Below are positions 22,715-32,087 of a stretch of DNA of 64,000 nt, piece after piece. A program made the position numbers and the translations under genes. Below the pieces are notes generated by a model. The model saw only the letters and a program-made list of their open reading frames with translations, had not been told where the DNA came from and ran no database searches. Within the stretch, counting starts at the first letter, position 1, and every line of letters begins with the position of its first letter. The DNA comes from Deminuibacter soli (GTDB lineage Bacteria > Bacteroidota > Bacteroidia > Chitinophagales > Chitinophagaceae): assembly GCF_003412455.1 (NCBI RefSeq), contig NZ_QTJU01000004.1, positions 124,001 to 188,000 of the forward strand, written 5' to 3'.

Positions 22715-23965
22715 ATGTTTATCCGCCAACTGACTGTTTTATTGTTGTGCTGCATAGTGGCAGCTGCACAGGCCCAGCGTGTAAAAAAAGTAGTGTTTGT
22801 AATTGCCGATGGCATTCCGGCCGATGTACTGGAAACCGTACCAACCCCGCATATTGACAGCATTGCAGCCTCTGGCGCTTACCTGCGTGCGCATGTGGGC
22901 GGTGATAAGGGTACTTACAGTGAAACACCAACCATCTCAGCTGTGGGCTACAACAGCCTGCTCACAGGTACCTGGGTAAACAAACACAATGTGTGGGACA
23001 ATGATATTAAAGCGCCCGATTATAACTATCCTACTATTTTTAAATTGCTGAAAGCAGCCAGTCCGGCCAAAAAAATTGCCGTATTCAGCAGCTGGCAGGA
23101 GAACCGCACCAAACTGGTGGGAGATGGTTTGCCGCAAACAGGCAACCTGAAAGTGGATATTGCAGCAGACGGTTACGAACTGGATACCGTACAGTTCCCG
23201 CACGATAAACAGCGTGATTTTATGCACCGCATTGATGAGCGTGTAGTAACAGAAGCCGTGAACAGCCTGCGTACCACGGCGCCTGATTTGTCATGGGTGT
23301 ACCTGGAATATACCGATGATATGGGCCATATGTATGGCGATGCGCCACAGTTTTATACGGCTGTTGAAATGATGGACAAACAAATTGGCAGATTGTGGAA
23401 TGCTATTCAATACCGCAGCCGGCATTTTAATGAAGACTGGCTGCTGGTGGTAACAACTGATCATGGCCGTGCTGAAGCCAATGGCAAGGGACATGGCGGT
23501 CAATCGCCCAGGCAGCGTAACACCTGGATATTGCTGAACAAACCAGACATCAACAGCTACGCAAAACTGGCGCAGCCGGGTATTGTAGACATCTTCCCCA
23601 CCATCGCACGTTTTATGCAGGTACCCATTCCGCAGGCAGTGTTGCGCGAAGTGGATGGAATACCGCTTGCAGGCAAGGTATCGGTTGCCAATATGAACGT
23701 AAATGTGTTCCAGCATAAACTGGACATCAGCTGGACTGCATTGGATGCCACACCAGGTGACAAGCTGAAAGTATGGATCAGTACAACCAACCAGGTACAA
23801 ACCGGTGGTACAGATAACTACACCTTGCTGGGTGAAGTGCCGGTGCTGCAAAAGCATGCTACTTTCCCATTAAATAACGATCCCGACCCGGTATATAAAA
23901 TAGTACTCGAAGCCCCGCACAATACCATCAACCAATGGTGGGCGCCGAAAGAGGGAAGTAAATAA
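22715..23965 (+). CDS. Secreted alkaline-phosphatase-superfamily phosphodiesterase/nucleotide pyrophosphatase
   Basis: The protein is 416 residues from the ATG at 22715; a GTG at 22682 would precede the signal peptide. A signal peptide ends at AAAQAQ. The NPP/alkaline phosphatase fold shows the N-terminal metal site VVFVIADGIPADVL, a Thr/Ser-rich nucleophile region (SETPTISAVGYNSLLTG), EYTDDMGHMYGD and TTDHGRAEANGKGHGG, the paired Asp/His metal ligands. It probably hydrolyses phosphodiesters or phosphate monoesters in the periplasm. The C-terminal 90 residues look like an added beta domain. A strong convergent terminator follows. Confidence 0.85.
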   Translation: MFIRQLTVLLLCCIVAAAQAQRVKKVVFVIADGIPADVLETVPTPHIDSIAASGAYLRAHVGGDKGTYSETPTISAVGYNSLLTGTWVNKHNVWDNDIKAPDYNYPTIFKLLKAASPAKKIAVFSSWQENRTKLVGDGLPQTGNLKVDIAADGYELDTVQFPHDKQRDFMHRIDERVVTEAVNSLRTTAPDLSWVYLEYTDDMGHMYGDAPQFYTAVEMMDKQIGRLWNAIQYRSRHFNEDWLLVVTTDHGRAEANGKGHGGQSPRQRNTWILLNKPDINSYAKLAQPGIVDIFPTIARFMQVPIPQAVLREVDGIPLAGKVSVANMNVNVFQHKLDISWTALDATPGDKLKVWISTTNQVQTGGTDNYTLLGEVPVLQKHATFPLNNDPDPVYKIVLEAPHNTINQWWAPKEGSK

Positions 23966-24067
23966 TACACAAACGGGTATGCTACAACCAACAGGTGTGC
24001 AGGCAAGCGTGCCTGAACCAACCAGTTGGCAAATGATGCCGGTTGAGTAAGCCCATCATGAAAAAAG

Positions 24068-24098
24068 AAAGCCCGCCGGTTTGCACCGGCGGGCTTTT
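24068..24098. terminator. Strong bidirectional terminator
   Basis: AAAGCCCGCCGGT-TTGC-ACCGGCGGGCTTT is a perfect 13 bp stem with a 4 nt loop, T-rich on one side and A-rich on the other. It separates the phosphodiesterase and YceI genes, which converge. Confidence 0.93.
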
Positions 24099-24115
24099 AT
24101 CATCTGTAATGATTA

Positions 24116-24769
24116 TTACATTTTGGCATTCAGGTTAAGCGTAAGATCAACGTCTTTGCTGATCAGCCAATCCTGTGCATTGTTTGGTCCTTTATAGTTA
24201 AGGCCCCAGGTAGTTCTGTCAACGGTGAATTTAGCTTCAGCGGTGATGGCTTTACCGGTAATGGTGATTTTAGCAGGGAAAGTCAGGTTTACTGTGCTGT
24301 CTTTCAAAGTCAGGTTACCGCTCAGCAGGTGTGTAGCACCGGGTAACAGGCTTTTAGCTTGTGTGCTGTCGTAAGGAGCCACTTTAGTGATTTCGAATTT
24401 AGCGGTAGGGTATTTAGCTACATCGAAAAAGTCAGGGCTTTTCAGGTGGCCTTCCAGCTGTCCTTTTTTGGTCGTATCGGTAATATCAAGGTCTTTCAGA
24501 GTAGCCATAGCGATAGTGATGCTGCCGCCGGTAACTTTATCGCCGTCAACTGCGATAGTACCGCCCTGTACTTTAATAAGACCGTCGTGTGGTTCAACAC
24601 CACCTTTGTGTGTTGCGCGGAAACCTACTGTTGATGCAGTATCTACTGTGAAAGATGCGCCCGTTGCAGCAGCAGCTTCCTGTTTTTCGGCTGTGGCAGC
24701 CTTATCGGTATTGCTACCGCAAGATGCCAGTACGATGATCGCTGAAACAGCGAGTAATGTTCTTTTCAT
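24116..24769 (-). CDS. YceI-family lipoprotein
   Basis: A 217-residue protein with a lipobox (VLASC, Cys17), then an Ala/Thr-rich linker and a YceI domain from about residue 38: FTVDTASTVGFRATHKGG, then GQLEGHLKSPDFFDVAKYPTAKFEITKV and a C-terminal WGLNYKG. YceI proteins are lipocalin-like and bind isoprenoid or other hydrophobic ligands. Here it would be anchored to a membrane facing the periplasm. It is a single gene. Confidence 0.92.
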   Translation of the reverse strand: MKRTLLAVSAIIVLASCGSNTDKAATAEKQEAAAATGASFTVDTASTVGFRATHKGGVEPHDGLIKVQGGTIAVDGDKVTGGSITIAMATLKDLDITDTTKKGQLEGHLKSPDFFDVAKYPTAKFEITKVAPYDSTQAKSLLPGATHLLSGNLTLKDSTVNLTFPAKITITGKAITAEAKFTVDRTTWGLNYKGPNNAQDWLISKDVDLTLNLNAKM

Positions 24770-25549
24770 ATTTGTCTACTTGTTTTGAAGACAAAGTAAA
24801 AGAAAAAACACCGTTCGCAGTGCTGTCAAAGCTTACTGAAAGTTGCGTAAATAAAAAACGAATGCAGCTGAACAATACGTAAAATGCAGTGCGGCAAAGG
24901 GTTTTGATGGGTGGTAGTGCATTAAAACATACCCGGTATCCTTGGAGATACCATCTCCATTTTGCCATTACAAAAGTTGTATATATACCCTTTAAGCAAA
25001 ATACTTTTTATGGTACGCTTAATTCCGGGCCTGTTGGCACTGACAGCAGGTTTCGCCGTTCCCTGCCGTGTGGCTTCCGTTTACGCAAAAATACTTCGTT
25101 CAGGTGACATTGCCTTACTATTGCCGGGTTTTATTACCAGCTGCTTGTACAAATAGGCACAGGCGAAACAGGCGTTCAGGTATTGTTTGGTTGCGTACTG
25201 ATCGCCCAATCGCAGCATGCAAAGGTGATCATTATGGGAAACCAGCCTCCCCGGTTAATCTAGACGCCAAATCGCAGTAAAAAAGGCTGATACTGGGGTA
25301 TATTTTACCGGGCCCCCGGCAACAGAACAGGCCGGCGGCTACAGGCTTGCTACCTTCAGGCAGGGGTGTTTGATGTTTAACGTTTAAGGTTGAACGTTTA
25401 CGAAGAGCAACCTGCCGTGAGCATTAAGAGCAAGCGTTTAAGGATCAAAATGTTTTGTAAATTAGTAGCAGGGTAGCGGGGAGTAAAACCCGGCTGCCGC
25501 TTATGGCAACTGTTGCGCTTGCTAACGGTATGTATTTTATAAGAAACGT
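24770..25549. other. Intergenic region of about 780 bp with overlapping inverted repeats
   Basis: No gene I can support; short plus-strand frames (24889-25280) have no family features. At about 24940-24960, GGTATC-CTTG-GAGATACC-ATCTCC holds two mutually exclusive stems, GGTATC/GATACC and GGAGAT/ATCTCC. Near 25372-25400 there are GTTTAACGTTTAAGGTTGAACGTTT-like units, resembling the low-complexity repeats at 4788-4935. It could hold the promoters of both flanking genes. Confidence 0.5.
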
Positions 25550-27814
25550 ATGAAGCAGGCTGTTCTACAGAAAATATTTTTCAGCAGACTGTTGTGTGTA
25601 TTGTTTTTTCTACTTGCTGCTGCCGGGGCCGAGGCCAAGATGCATACAGTGGTAAAATATACGGTACAACAACTGTACAGCATGATGGCGGCCAGCCGGC
25701 CCGATACCAATCGCGTAAACGTATTGGTAGAGATGGGCCTGTATTACCTCTATAAATCCGGCGATGATAAGGTAGATATGGACAGCAGTGAATACTGCTT
25801 TAACCGCGCCATTACACTGGCCGATTCGCTGCATGCCACCATATGGCGGCGCGAAGCACAGCTATCGCTGGGGCTGCATTATTTCTACAGCAACCGCAAG
25901 CAGGAAGGGTTTGATTTAATCAACAGCGTTATACAATCGTATTACCGGGAAGCTAACTGGATCAGGGAAGGCGAGGCCCTGCGTTACCTGCTTAAGTTTT
26001 ACGACAACCTCGATCAGCGTATACGTATTCTGCGGCGCATGCAGGAGCTGGCGCAGATTACCGGCAACCGTGTAGAAGAAATTGACGTGCAGCAGCAGGT
26101 AGCAGAAATGCACATGCTGCAGGGTAAGCTGGAGCAGGCGCAAAGCGAACTGGCACAACTGCTGCCGCAATACAAAGATGTAGGCTACCGCAAGGTATGG
26201 TGGGCATACGATCACCTGTCTATTATCGCACTCAGACTGGGTAACCTGAATAAACAACTGGAATATGCGTATGCCGGTTTGCAGTACCTGCGCGCCAGCG
26301 GTGATACTTCTTTTATTTACCTGTTTTACCATCGCCTGGGTGTTGCCTGTGAATACATGGGCAAAACAGAAGAAAGCATTGTGTATTACAGGAAGGCGCT
26401 CGATGCCTGTCCTTACGGGCCCCGCTTTGATATTATGCGCATGCTCAGCAAACAGCTGTGCAAGGCGGGCCGGCCCAAAGAAGCGCTGGCAGTATACAAG
26501 CAAACCATTCACCGTACCAAACATGTGGCGAAAGACGAGCACATGGATATTTGCCTCACTGCAGGCGACATCTATTTTGCATTAAAGGAATATGAGCTGG
26601 CCGAAAAGAATTACCTGCAGGGTATAGACCTGGGCCTGGAGGCTAAAGTATCGATGCCCATTATATCGGAAGCCTGGTTTTTACTGGGTAAGTTTTATAC
26701 TGACAGGGGCCAGTATGATAAAGCATCCGGGTACCTGCACAAAGCTTTGAACATACCCTTCGGTATGGTAGAAGTGTTTAGCCAGAAAGAAATACACCTC
26801 GCCCTGTTCAGGGTAGATTCTGCACAGGGTAATTACGCATCGGCCATTAAAGAATACCAGCTCTATAAAACACTGAACGATTCCATCTTCAATGTGGCCA
26901 AAAGCCAGCAGATGGAAGAGCTGGAAATAAGGTATGAAACCCGGCGTAAAGAAAACGATATACATATGCTGCGCCAGCAAAGCGTATTGCAGGGAAAAGA
27001 GCTGCAGCAAACCGCCGCCATGCGCAATATTACACTGGGTGGTATAGCGTTGCTGCTGATCATTTGCGGACTGCTGTTTAACCGCTACCGTTTAAAACAA
27101 CGCAGCAATAAAGCATTGCAGGTAAAGCAGCAGGCGCTGGAGGCCAAACAGAAAGAAGTGAATGAGAAAAATGAATCGCTGCTAAACCTGGTGTATGAAA
27201 AGGAATGGCTGTTAAAAGAAGTGCATCACAGGGTAAAAAACAACCTGCAGATTGCCATTAGCCTGCTGAGCGCACAGCAGGAATACCTGGATAATGAAGA
27301 TGCACTGGCAGCCATTTGCAACAGTCAGCACCGCATGCAGGCCATGTCGCTGATTCACCAGAAATTATACCTGTCTGAAAATATTTCGCTGATACAAATG
27401 CAGGGTTATATCACAGAACTGGTCGATTACCTGCACGAGCAGTTCGACTATGTTCGCAATATTCGTTTTGTGCAGGATGTAACGCCTGTAGAGCTGGATG
27501 TTTCGCAGGCCGTGCCGGTTGGGTTAATTTTAAATGAAGCTATTACCAACGCAATAAAATATGCCTGTGTACCCGGCAGGCAAACCGTAGTGAATATTTC
27601 GCTGAAGCCGGATGGAGACTACCTGCTGCTGGAGATTGCAGACAACGGACGCGGCTTGCCACCTGATTTTGATGCGTCGCAATCCAATTCATTGGGCTTA
27701 AGTCTTATTCAGGCACTCTCCGAGCAACTGGACGGCGTATTGCAGATAACCGGCACCAGCGGTGTTACCATTAGTGTGCGCTTTGCAGCAGAACATACTT
27801 TTGAAAGGCACTGA
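25550..27814 (+). CDS. TPR-containing sensor histidine kinase (HisKA_2 type)
   Basis: A 754-residue protein. A signal peptide (ending near GAEA) precedes a long tetratricopeptide array (about residues 40-450), which would be periplasmic. One membrane helix follows at about 491-511 (ITLGGIALLLIICGLLF), then a coiled coil and a HisKA_2 domain with the phosphoacceptor motif EVHHRVKNNLQ (His559/560). A HATPase domain ends the protein (LNEAITNAIKYA, DNGRGLP, SLGLSLI). No response regulator lies next to it. The family often pairs with LytTR regulators elsewhere, so the partner is probably remote. Confidence 0.9.
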   Translation: MKQAVLQKIFFSRLLCVLFFLLAAAGAEAKMHTVVKYTVQQLYSMMAASRPDTNRVNVLVEMGLYYLYKSGDDKVDMDSSEYCFNRAITLADSLHATIWRREAQLSLGLHYFYSNRKQEGFDLINSVIQSYYREANWIREGEALRYLLKFYDNLDQRIRILRRMQELAQITGNRVEEIDVQQQVAEMHMLQGKLEQAQSELAQLLPQYKDVGYRKVWWAYDHLSIIALRLGNLNKQLEYAYAGLQYLRASGDTSFIYLFYHRLGVACEYMGKTEESIVYYRKALDACPYGPRFDIMRMLSKQLCKAGRPKEALAVYKQTIHRTKHVAKDEHMDICLTAGDIYFALKEYELAEKNYLQGIDLGLEAKVSMPIISEAWFLLGKFYTDRGQYDKASGYLHKALNIPFGMVEVFSQKEIHLALFRVDSAQGNYASAIKEYQLYKTLNDSIFNVAKSQQMEELEIRYETRRKENDIHMLRQQSVLQGKELQQTAAMRNITLGGIALLLIICGLLFNRYRLKQRSNKALQVKQQALEAKQKEVNEKNESLLNLVYEKEWLLKEVHHRVKNNLQIAISLLSAQQEYLDNEDALAAICNSQHRMQAMSLIHQKLYLSENISLIQMQGYITELVDYLHEQFDYVRNIRFVQDVTPVELDVSQAVPVGLILNEAITNAIKYACVPGRQTVVNISLKPDGDYLLLEIADNGRGLPPDFDASQSNSLGLSLIQALSEQLDGVLQITGTSGVTISVRFAAEHTFERH

Positions 27815-27921
27815 TACAGGCCGGTGTATATTTAATTCCTGTTAGTAACAATACCGTGCAGCTTGGCGGGAAACTCGAAATAAGCAGCAATGGGGGTGTT
27901 TCCATTGGCAGGTAGAAGGTG

Positions 27922-29139
27922 TCAGGCCAGTGCGGCAGCATCTTTTCTGCCTACAATTAACCAGAAGCCTGCGGCGCACGCCATGCATACCAGGCCCAAT
28001 AAGGCCCATAGCAAACCATAACTGTATCTTTCCGCTACCAGGGCTCCACCCAGCGGGCCCGTAATATTGGCCAATGACCATGCAAGGGCATATGCCGCTG
28101 CATACTGTCCGCGGTTGCCTGCATCGGCACGGTTCATAAACAGCGTGCTCATAAAGGGCACTGCCATCATTTCACCTGCGGTAAGCAATAACACCACACC
28201 GGCGGCCATTACTACAGCCGGTAGCCCCGGCAGCAGCATACAGGCATAGCCAATGCCCGTAATTACAATGCCTGCCGTGACATACCTGATAGGTGTGTTG
28301 CGACTTTCCCACCGCCGTACCAGCACCATTTCAAACAGGGCGATGATAATGCCGTTTAAACCCAGCAACAGGCCAATCTGCGATTCGCCCAGGTGGCGCT
28401 GCACTTTCCAGTATACCGGCACCAGCCTGAACAGCAGTATAAAGCAAATGGTGTAAATAGTTGTGAGCATAAAAAAGCGTACCGCATATCCATCACGCCA
28501 GGGCGATTTGCCTGCAGGCGCTGCATGGGTTTCTTTGTTTTTAGCAGGTGCTGCAGCATTGGGTAGTAACATTATTATCAGCAAGGCTACCAGTATATCC
28601 ACTGTACCTTCTACCCGGAACAACAGGTGATAGTTAATAGCAGCCAGTATGCCGCCCAGCGAACTGCCCAGTCCCCAACCCAGGTTAATAGCCAGGCGGT
28701 TTAACGAGAAAGAACGTGTTCTGTTTTCACTGTTTGAATAAGCGGCCACTGCCGTAAGGTTGGCCGGGCGAAAGGCTTCTACAATAAAACCCAGCACAAC
28801 CGACAGTGCACACAACGTAGTAAAATGCGTGATCTGCGCAAACAATATAAACACCAGCCCGCTAAGCGCCGCTGTTACTATCTGCACTTTCCTGAACCCG
28901 ATTATATCACTCAGGTAACCGCCTGCTGCTGTACCCAGCACAGCGCCTGCGCCAAATAGGGTGATAACAAGTCCCGCTTCTTCCAGGCTGCGGTGCAGGC
29001 TTTGGGTAAGGTACATGCTCATAAACGGAACGGCCATATAACCGCAGCGGTTAACGAGTATCACCACACTCAGCAGCCAGGTTTCTCTGCTGAGGCCGGT
29101 AAATGAAGAACGGTATGATTGTGCAATGGAACGGAACAT
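27922..29139 (-). CDS. MFS transporter
   Basis: A 405-residue major facilitator with about 12 helices. The loop-2 motif is G-G-Y-L-S-D-I-I-G-F-R-K, close to the MFS signature. It has a long central cytoplasmic loop near residue 200 (AAAPAKNKETHAAPAGKSP). It lies 3 nt after a PEP-mutase-like gene and downstream of a DoxX gene, so the three form a likely operon. The substrate is unknown; the MocR-type regulator further upstream suggests a link to an amine or vitamin B6-related compound, but that is inference. Confidence 0.85.
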   Translation of the reverse strand: MFRSIAQSYRSSFTGLSRETWLLSVVILVNRCGYMAVPFMSMYLTQSLHRSLEEAGLVITLFGAGAVLGTAAGGYLSDIIGFRKVQIVTAALSGLVFILFAQITHFTTLCALSVVLGFIVEAFRPANLTAVAAYSNSENRTRSFSLNRLAINLGWGLGSSLGGILAAINYHLLFRVEGTVDILVALLIIMLLPNAAAPAKNKETHAAPAGKSPWRDGYAVRFFMLTTIYTICFILLFRLVPVYWKVQRHLGESQIGLLLGLNGIIIALFEMVLVRRWESRNTPIRYVTAGIVITGIGYACMLLPGLPAVVMAAGVVLLLTAGEMMAVPFMSTLFMNRADAGNRGQYAAAYALAWSLANITGPLGGALVAERYSYGLLWALLGLVCMACAAGFWLIVGRKDAAALA

Positions 29140-29142
29140 GTG

Positions 29143-29892
29143 CTAAGGAGTATAAGTCGTTTTTATTTGCTGCATCCAGGTTGCTGCATGCGCATAGGTT
29201 GCCCTGAAAGCCGACATGCCCAGGCTGATGCGTTTTACACCTGCCGCTGTAAGCTCAGCAAACGAGGGCATGGCTGCATTGTACAACACATTAACCGGTA
29301 ATGTTGTGGCAGCAGTGATGGCTTGTATGTGATGGATATTCGTGGTAAAGGGTACAAACAAACCGCTGGCACCCGCACTTTCATACACCTTTGCGCGTTC
29401 GAGTGTTATGGCCAGCGCATCGGGATGATCAACAAGAAAGGCATCGGTGCGCGCATTAATATACAGCGGTATGTTTTGCTTTTCCAGCCGGTTGCGGATA
29501 TCACTGAGTTTATATGCAAACGCCGTGCAATCGTCCAGTGTTTTTTCATTGGTAGAATCTTCCAGGTTAATACCTGCCACGCCCAGCTCGTGCAGTTGCT
29601 GCAGGTTATGTACAATACCGGTTACGCTGCTGCCATACCCCCGCTCCATATCAACCGATACAGGAAGTGTTACCGATTGTACGATGTGTTTTACTACAAA
29701 CAGCAGGTCGTTAAAGCTGATGGCCTCACCATCCCCGTAGCCGAGTGTGTTGGCCACTGCGCCGCTTGATGTGGCGATGGCCTGGTACCCGTTTTGTGCA
29801 AAAAGCTTTGCGCTGTGTGCATTCCAGGCATTGCCTATTACAAAGGGATGTGGTTGTTTATGCAGTTGTTCGAACAGGCTGTATTGATTCAT
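29143..29892 (-). CDS. Isocitrate lyase/PEP mutase family protein
   Basis: A 249-residue TIM-barrel protein of the PEP mutase/isocitrate lyase superfamily: GNAWNAHSAKLFAQNGYQAIATSS, then SVDMERGYG with the metal-binding acidic residues, GINLEDS and YINARTDAFLV. It lacks the long inserts of isocitrate lyase and is close to the oxaloacetate-decarboxylase/phosphonomutase-like members, so it probably acts on a C-C or P-C bond of a small 2-oxo acid. The start overlaps the end of DoxX by 35 bp. Confidence 0.85.
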   Translation of the reverse strand: MNQYSLFEQLHKQPHPFVIGNAWNAHSAKLFAQNGYQAIATSSGAVANTLGYGDGEAISFNDLLFVVKHIVQSVTLPVSVDMERGYGSSVTGIVHNLQQLHELGVAGINLEDSTNEKTLDDCTAFAYKLSDIRNRLEKQNIPLYINARTDAFLVDHPDALAITLERAKVYESAGASGLFVPFTTNIHHIQAITAATTLPVNVLYNAAMPSFAELTAAGVKRISLGMSAFRATYAHAATWMQQIKTTYTP

Positions 29893-30340
29893 GTTGTAAT
29901 CTGTGTTTCAATAAGAATTGATCAATGCTCCATTTGTATTCAGGTATGCCGGCCAGTAAAAAGCTCGCAGCGCTCACGGTAAATACCGAATAATTAATAG
30001 GAGAGGTAATGCCAAACGAAATAGCCATGCTAACGGAAAAGCAGAAGGTAAGTAAGGCGCTGCCCATAGCTGCCTTGCGCGTGTGAAAGCCCGTAAGCAG
30101 TAAAACGCCGAATACCAGTTCTGCAACAGACGCAAGCACTGCCAGTACTTCGGCTATTGAATACGGTAAAAAGCCCATTACCTGGTGTGCATAGGCTGAG
30201 AAATGATGCCAGTCGCCCCAGCTCACATACGTATCGCCATAATGTCCCCAAACACCTACACGGTCAAGTGCCAGTACAGTAAAGCCGGTGCCCAATGCCA
30301 GTCGCAGGTAAAGTTGTGCCAGTGCAGAATATCTTTTCAT
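29858..30340 (-). CDS. DoxX-family membrane protein
   Basis: The protein is 160 residues from the ATG at 30340; a more distal ATG at 30385 is less likely. It has four hydrophobic helices and the DoxX pattern: LYLRLALGTGFTVLALDRVG, then FLPYSIAEVLAVLASVAELVFGVLLLTGFHTRKAA. DoxX-like proteins are poorly understood and have been linked to redox/thiol stress and membrane oxidoreductases. It is the first gene of the DoxX - PEP-mutase-like - MFS set, and it overlaps the next gene by 35 bp. Confidence 0.82.
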   Translation of the reverse strand: MKRYSALAQLYLRLALGTGFTVLALDRVGVWGHYGDTYVSWGDWHHFSAYAHQVMGFLPYSIAEVLAVLASVAELVFGVLLLTGFHTRKAAMGSALLTFCFSVSMAISFGITSPINYSVFTVSAASFLLAGIPEYKWSIDQFLLKHRLQHESIQPVRTTA

Positions 30341-30429
30341 ACGCAGGTTTTGTTTTGATGCATCAAAAGTAAAACGCTGCGGCATGTGACTGTAAAGCCA
30401 TTATGTGTGTGGCAATAAGACCAATTTTA

Positions 30430-30480
30430 GCGGCGGGCATTCTATAGCTTTTAGCTGATAGCGGTTAGCTTTTAGCGGGT
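30430..30480. repeat. Short TAGCTTTTAGC direct repeat
   Basis: TAGCTTTTAGC occurs twice, separated by TGATAGCGGT, just after the MocR stop codon. It is a small example of the low-complexity TAGC-type spacer sequence found between Bacteroidota genes. No function is inferred. Confidence 0.5.
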
Positions 30481-31934
30481 AGGTCAAATACCGCCTTTTG
30501 CAGGCAGGTGGCCAGTTGCTCAAAACCGGTTTTCATCTGGTAGCGGGAGAAGGCAGTGAAACCCAGCAGCATGGCGGGTTGCAGGTGTTGTTCGAGTATG
30601 TTTTCTTCAATAAAATAAATACGCAGCTGTGCCTGTTTAATGGCGGCTTTCAGTACAGTGCTGTCAATATTGTTATTGAGCCTGCACAGCAGGTGCATGC
30701 CCGATGCAGAAGGGCAGATGGTGCAATACGCACTGATGTATGTGGCTGCAAAGGCACGCATGTGCGCATGGCGTTCTGCATACAGCAGTCGCATTTTACG
30801 GATATGCCGCAGAAAATGGCCTTCTTCCATAAAGCGCGTGGTGATCAGCTGTTCCAGTATGGGCGATTGCCTGTCTGTATAAAACTTCACCTGCTTAAAC
30901 TGAGCGGTAATAGCAGCATCAGGTAATACAAGATATGCCAGTCGCAGGCCGGGGAACAACACTTTGCTGAAGGTGCCTGAGTAAATAACCCTGCCTGCCG
31001 TGTCCATACCCTGCAAGCTGGGCAGCGGGTTACCTTCATACCTAAACTCACTGTCGTAATCATCTTCCAGTATCCAGCTGTTGTGCTGCTGTGCCCATTG
31101 CAATAGCAGTTCGCGTTTTTGTTGTGATAATGCGCCACCCAGCGGAAACTGCTGCGATGGCGTAACATAGGCGAGCTTCGCTTCAGGATAATGTTGCAGG
31201 GCATACGACACATTCATGCCGTCTGCTTCAACAGGTATGGCGCAGAGCTGCACCTTATGCTGCAGCAGCAGTTTGCTCACCCCTGCATAACAGGGATCTT
31301 CCATCCATACCCGGTCGCCCGGTTGTAACAGGCACCGGCTTACCAGGTTAAAGCCCTGCTGCGAGCCGCTTACCACCACCACCTGCTCTGGTTCGCATTG
31401 CACTGCCCTCGATACGCGCAGGTACCCGGCAATGGCCTTGCGCAGCGGCATATAACCCAGTGTATCCTCATACCCCAGTGTGGATGCTTTTAAATCTTTC
31501 AGCACGCGGCTGCCGGTTTGCTGCCATAATTTATAGGGAAACTGGTCCAGCGACGGCGTGCCTATCTGGAAGGGCTGCACACCTGCGCTATTCACCGGCT
31601 GGTAGGTTGTGTGCTTTTTACGGATGGGCGTTTTAACCGGTGTGGCATTCAGCATACTGTCGGGCAGCACGTCGGCTACAAAAGTACCCGAGCCTGTTTT
31701 GCCGATAATATATCCCTCCATCATCAGCTGTTCAAACCCCTGGCTGATGATAACGCGCGATACGCCGAGTGTTTTGGCAAGCTCCCGGCTGGGTGGCAGT
31801 CGCTCACCGGGGCGCAGGCGCCTGCTTGCAATCATATCCCTGAATTGCTGGTACACCTGCATATACAGGGGAACAGCTGTGTTTTTTTGCAGGAATATAC
31901 CGGCAGGTAAAATGTCGGGGGATTGTTTGGCCAT
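30465..31934 (-). CDS. MocR/PdxR-type regulator (GntR HTH fused to PLP aminotransferase domain)
   Basis: A 489-residue MocR protein. The N-terminal GntR winged helix shows PLYMQVYQQFRDMIASRRLRPGERLPPSRELAKTLGVSRVIISQGFEQL, followed by the GSGTFV wing. An aminotransferase class-I fold follows: VVVVSGSQQGFNL, ILEDDYDSEFRY and YSGTFSKVLFPGLRL with the PLP-binding Lys. MocR proteins sense PLP or an amine and regulate a nearby gene. The neighbours on the same strand are the DoxX / PEP-mutase-like / MFS set, so those are the best candidate targets. The esterase gene diverges from it with about 150 bp between starts. Confidence 0.92.
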   Translation of the reverse strand: MAKQSPDILPAGIFLQKNTAVPLYMQVYQQFRDMIASRRLRPGERLPPSRELAKTLGVSRVIISQGFEQLMMEGYIIGKTGSGTFVADVLPDSMLNATPVKTPIRKKHTTYQPVNSAGVQPFQIGTPSLDQFPYKLWQQTGSRVLKDLKASTLGYEDTLGYMPLRKAIAGYLRVSRAVQCEPEQVVVVSGSQQGFNLVSRCLLQPGDRVWMEDPCYAGVSKLLLQHKVQLCAIPVEADGMNVSYALQHYPEAKLAYVTPSQQFPLGGALSQQKRELLLQWAQQHNSWILEDDYDSEFRYEGNPLPSLQGMDTAGRVIYSGTFSKVLFPGLRLAYLVLPDAAITAQFKQVKFYTDRQSPILEQLITTRFMEEGHFLRHIRKMRLLYAERHAHMRAFAATYISAYCTICPSASGMHLLCRLNNNIDSTVLKAAIKQAQLRIYFIEENILEQHLQPAMLLGFTAFSRYQMKTGFEQLATCLQKAVFDLPAKS

Positions 31935-32087
31935 GCAATTAGTGAAGTGTTTGGGGCGTTAAAAATAGGCAATCTGCGGCAATAGGGAATCGACTGCCGA
32001 TGCTTTTGGGCTGCCGATTCACGATGTATTTTTCTCCTGCAATGTTTTTTTCAATAATTTGAAACAAGAACCAAAACTGAATGCGTT

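Noticed and set aside
22435-22863. Minus-strand frame across DUF1415 and phosphodiesterase
   Set aside because: Antisense to two supported genes and without domain features.
24889-25280. Small plus-strand frames in the long intergenic region
   Set aside because: No family, no signal peptide with sensible mature part, and no promoter or terminator fit.
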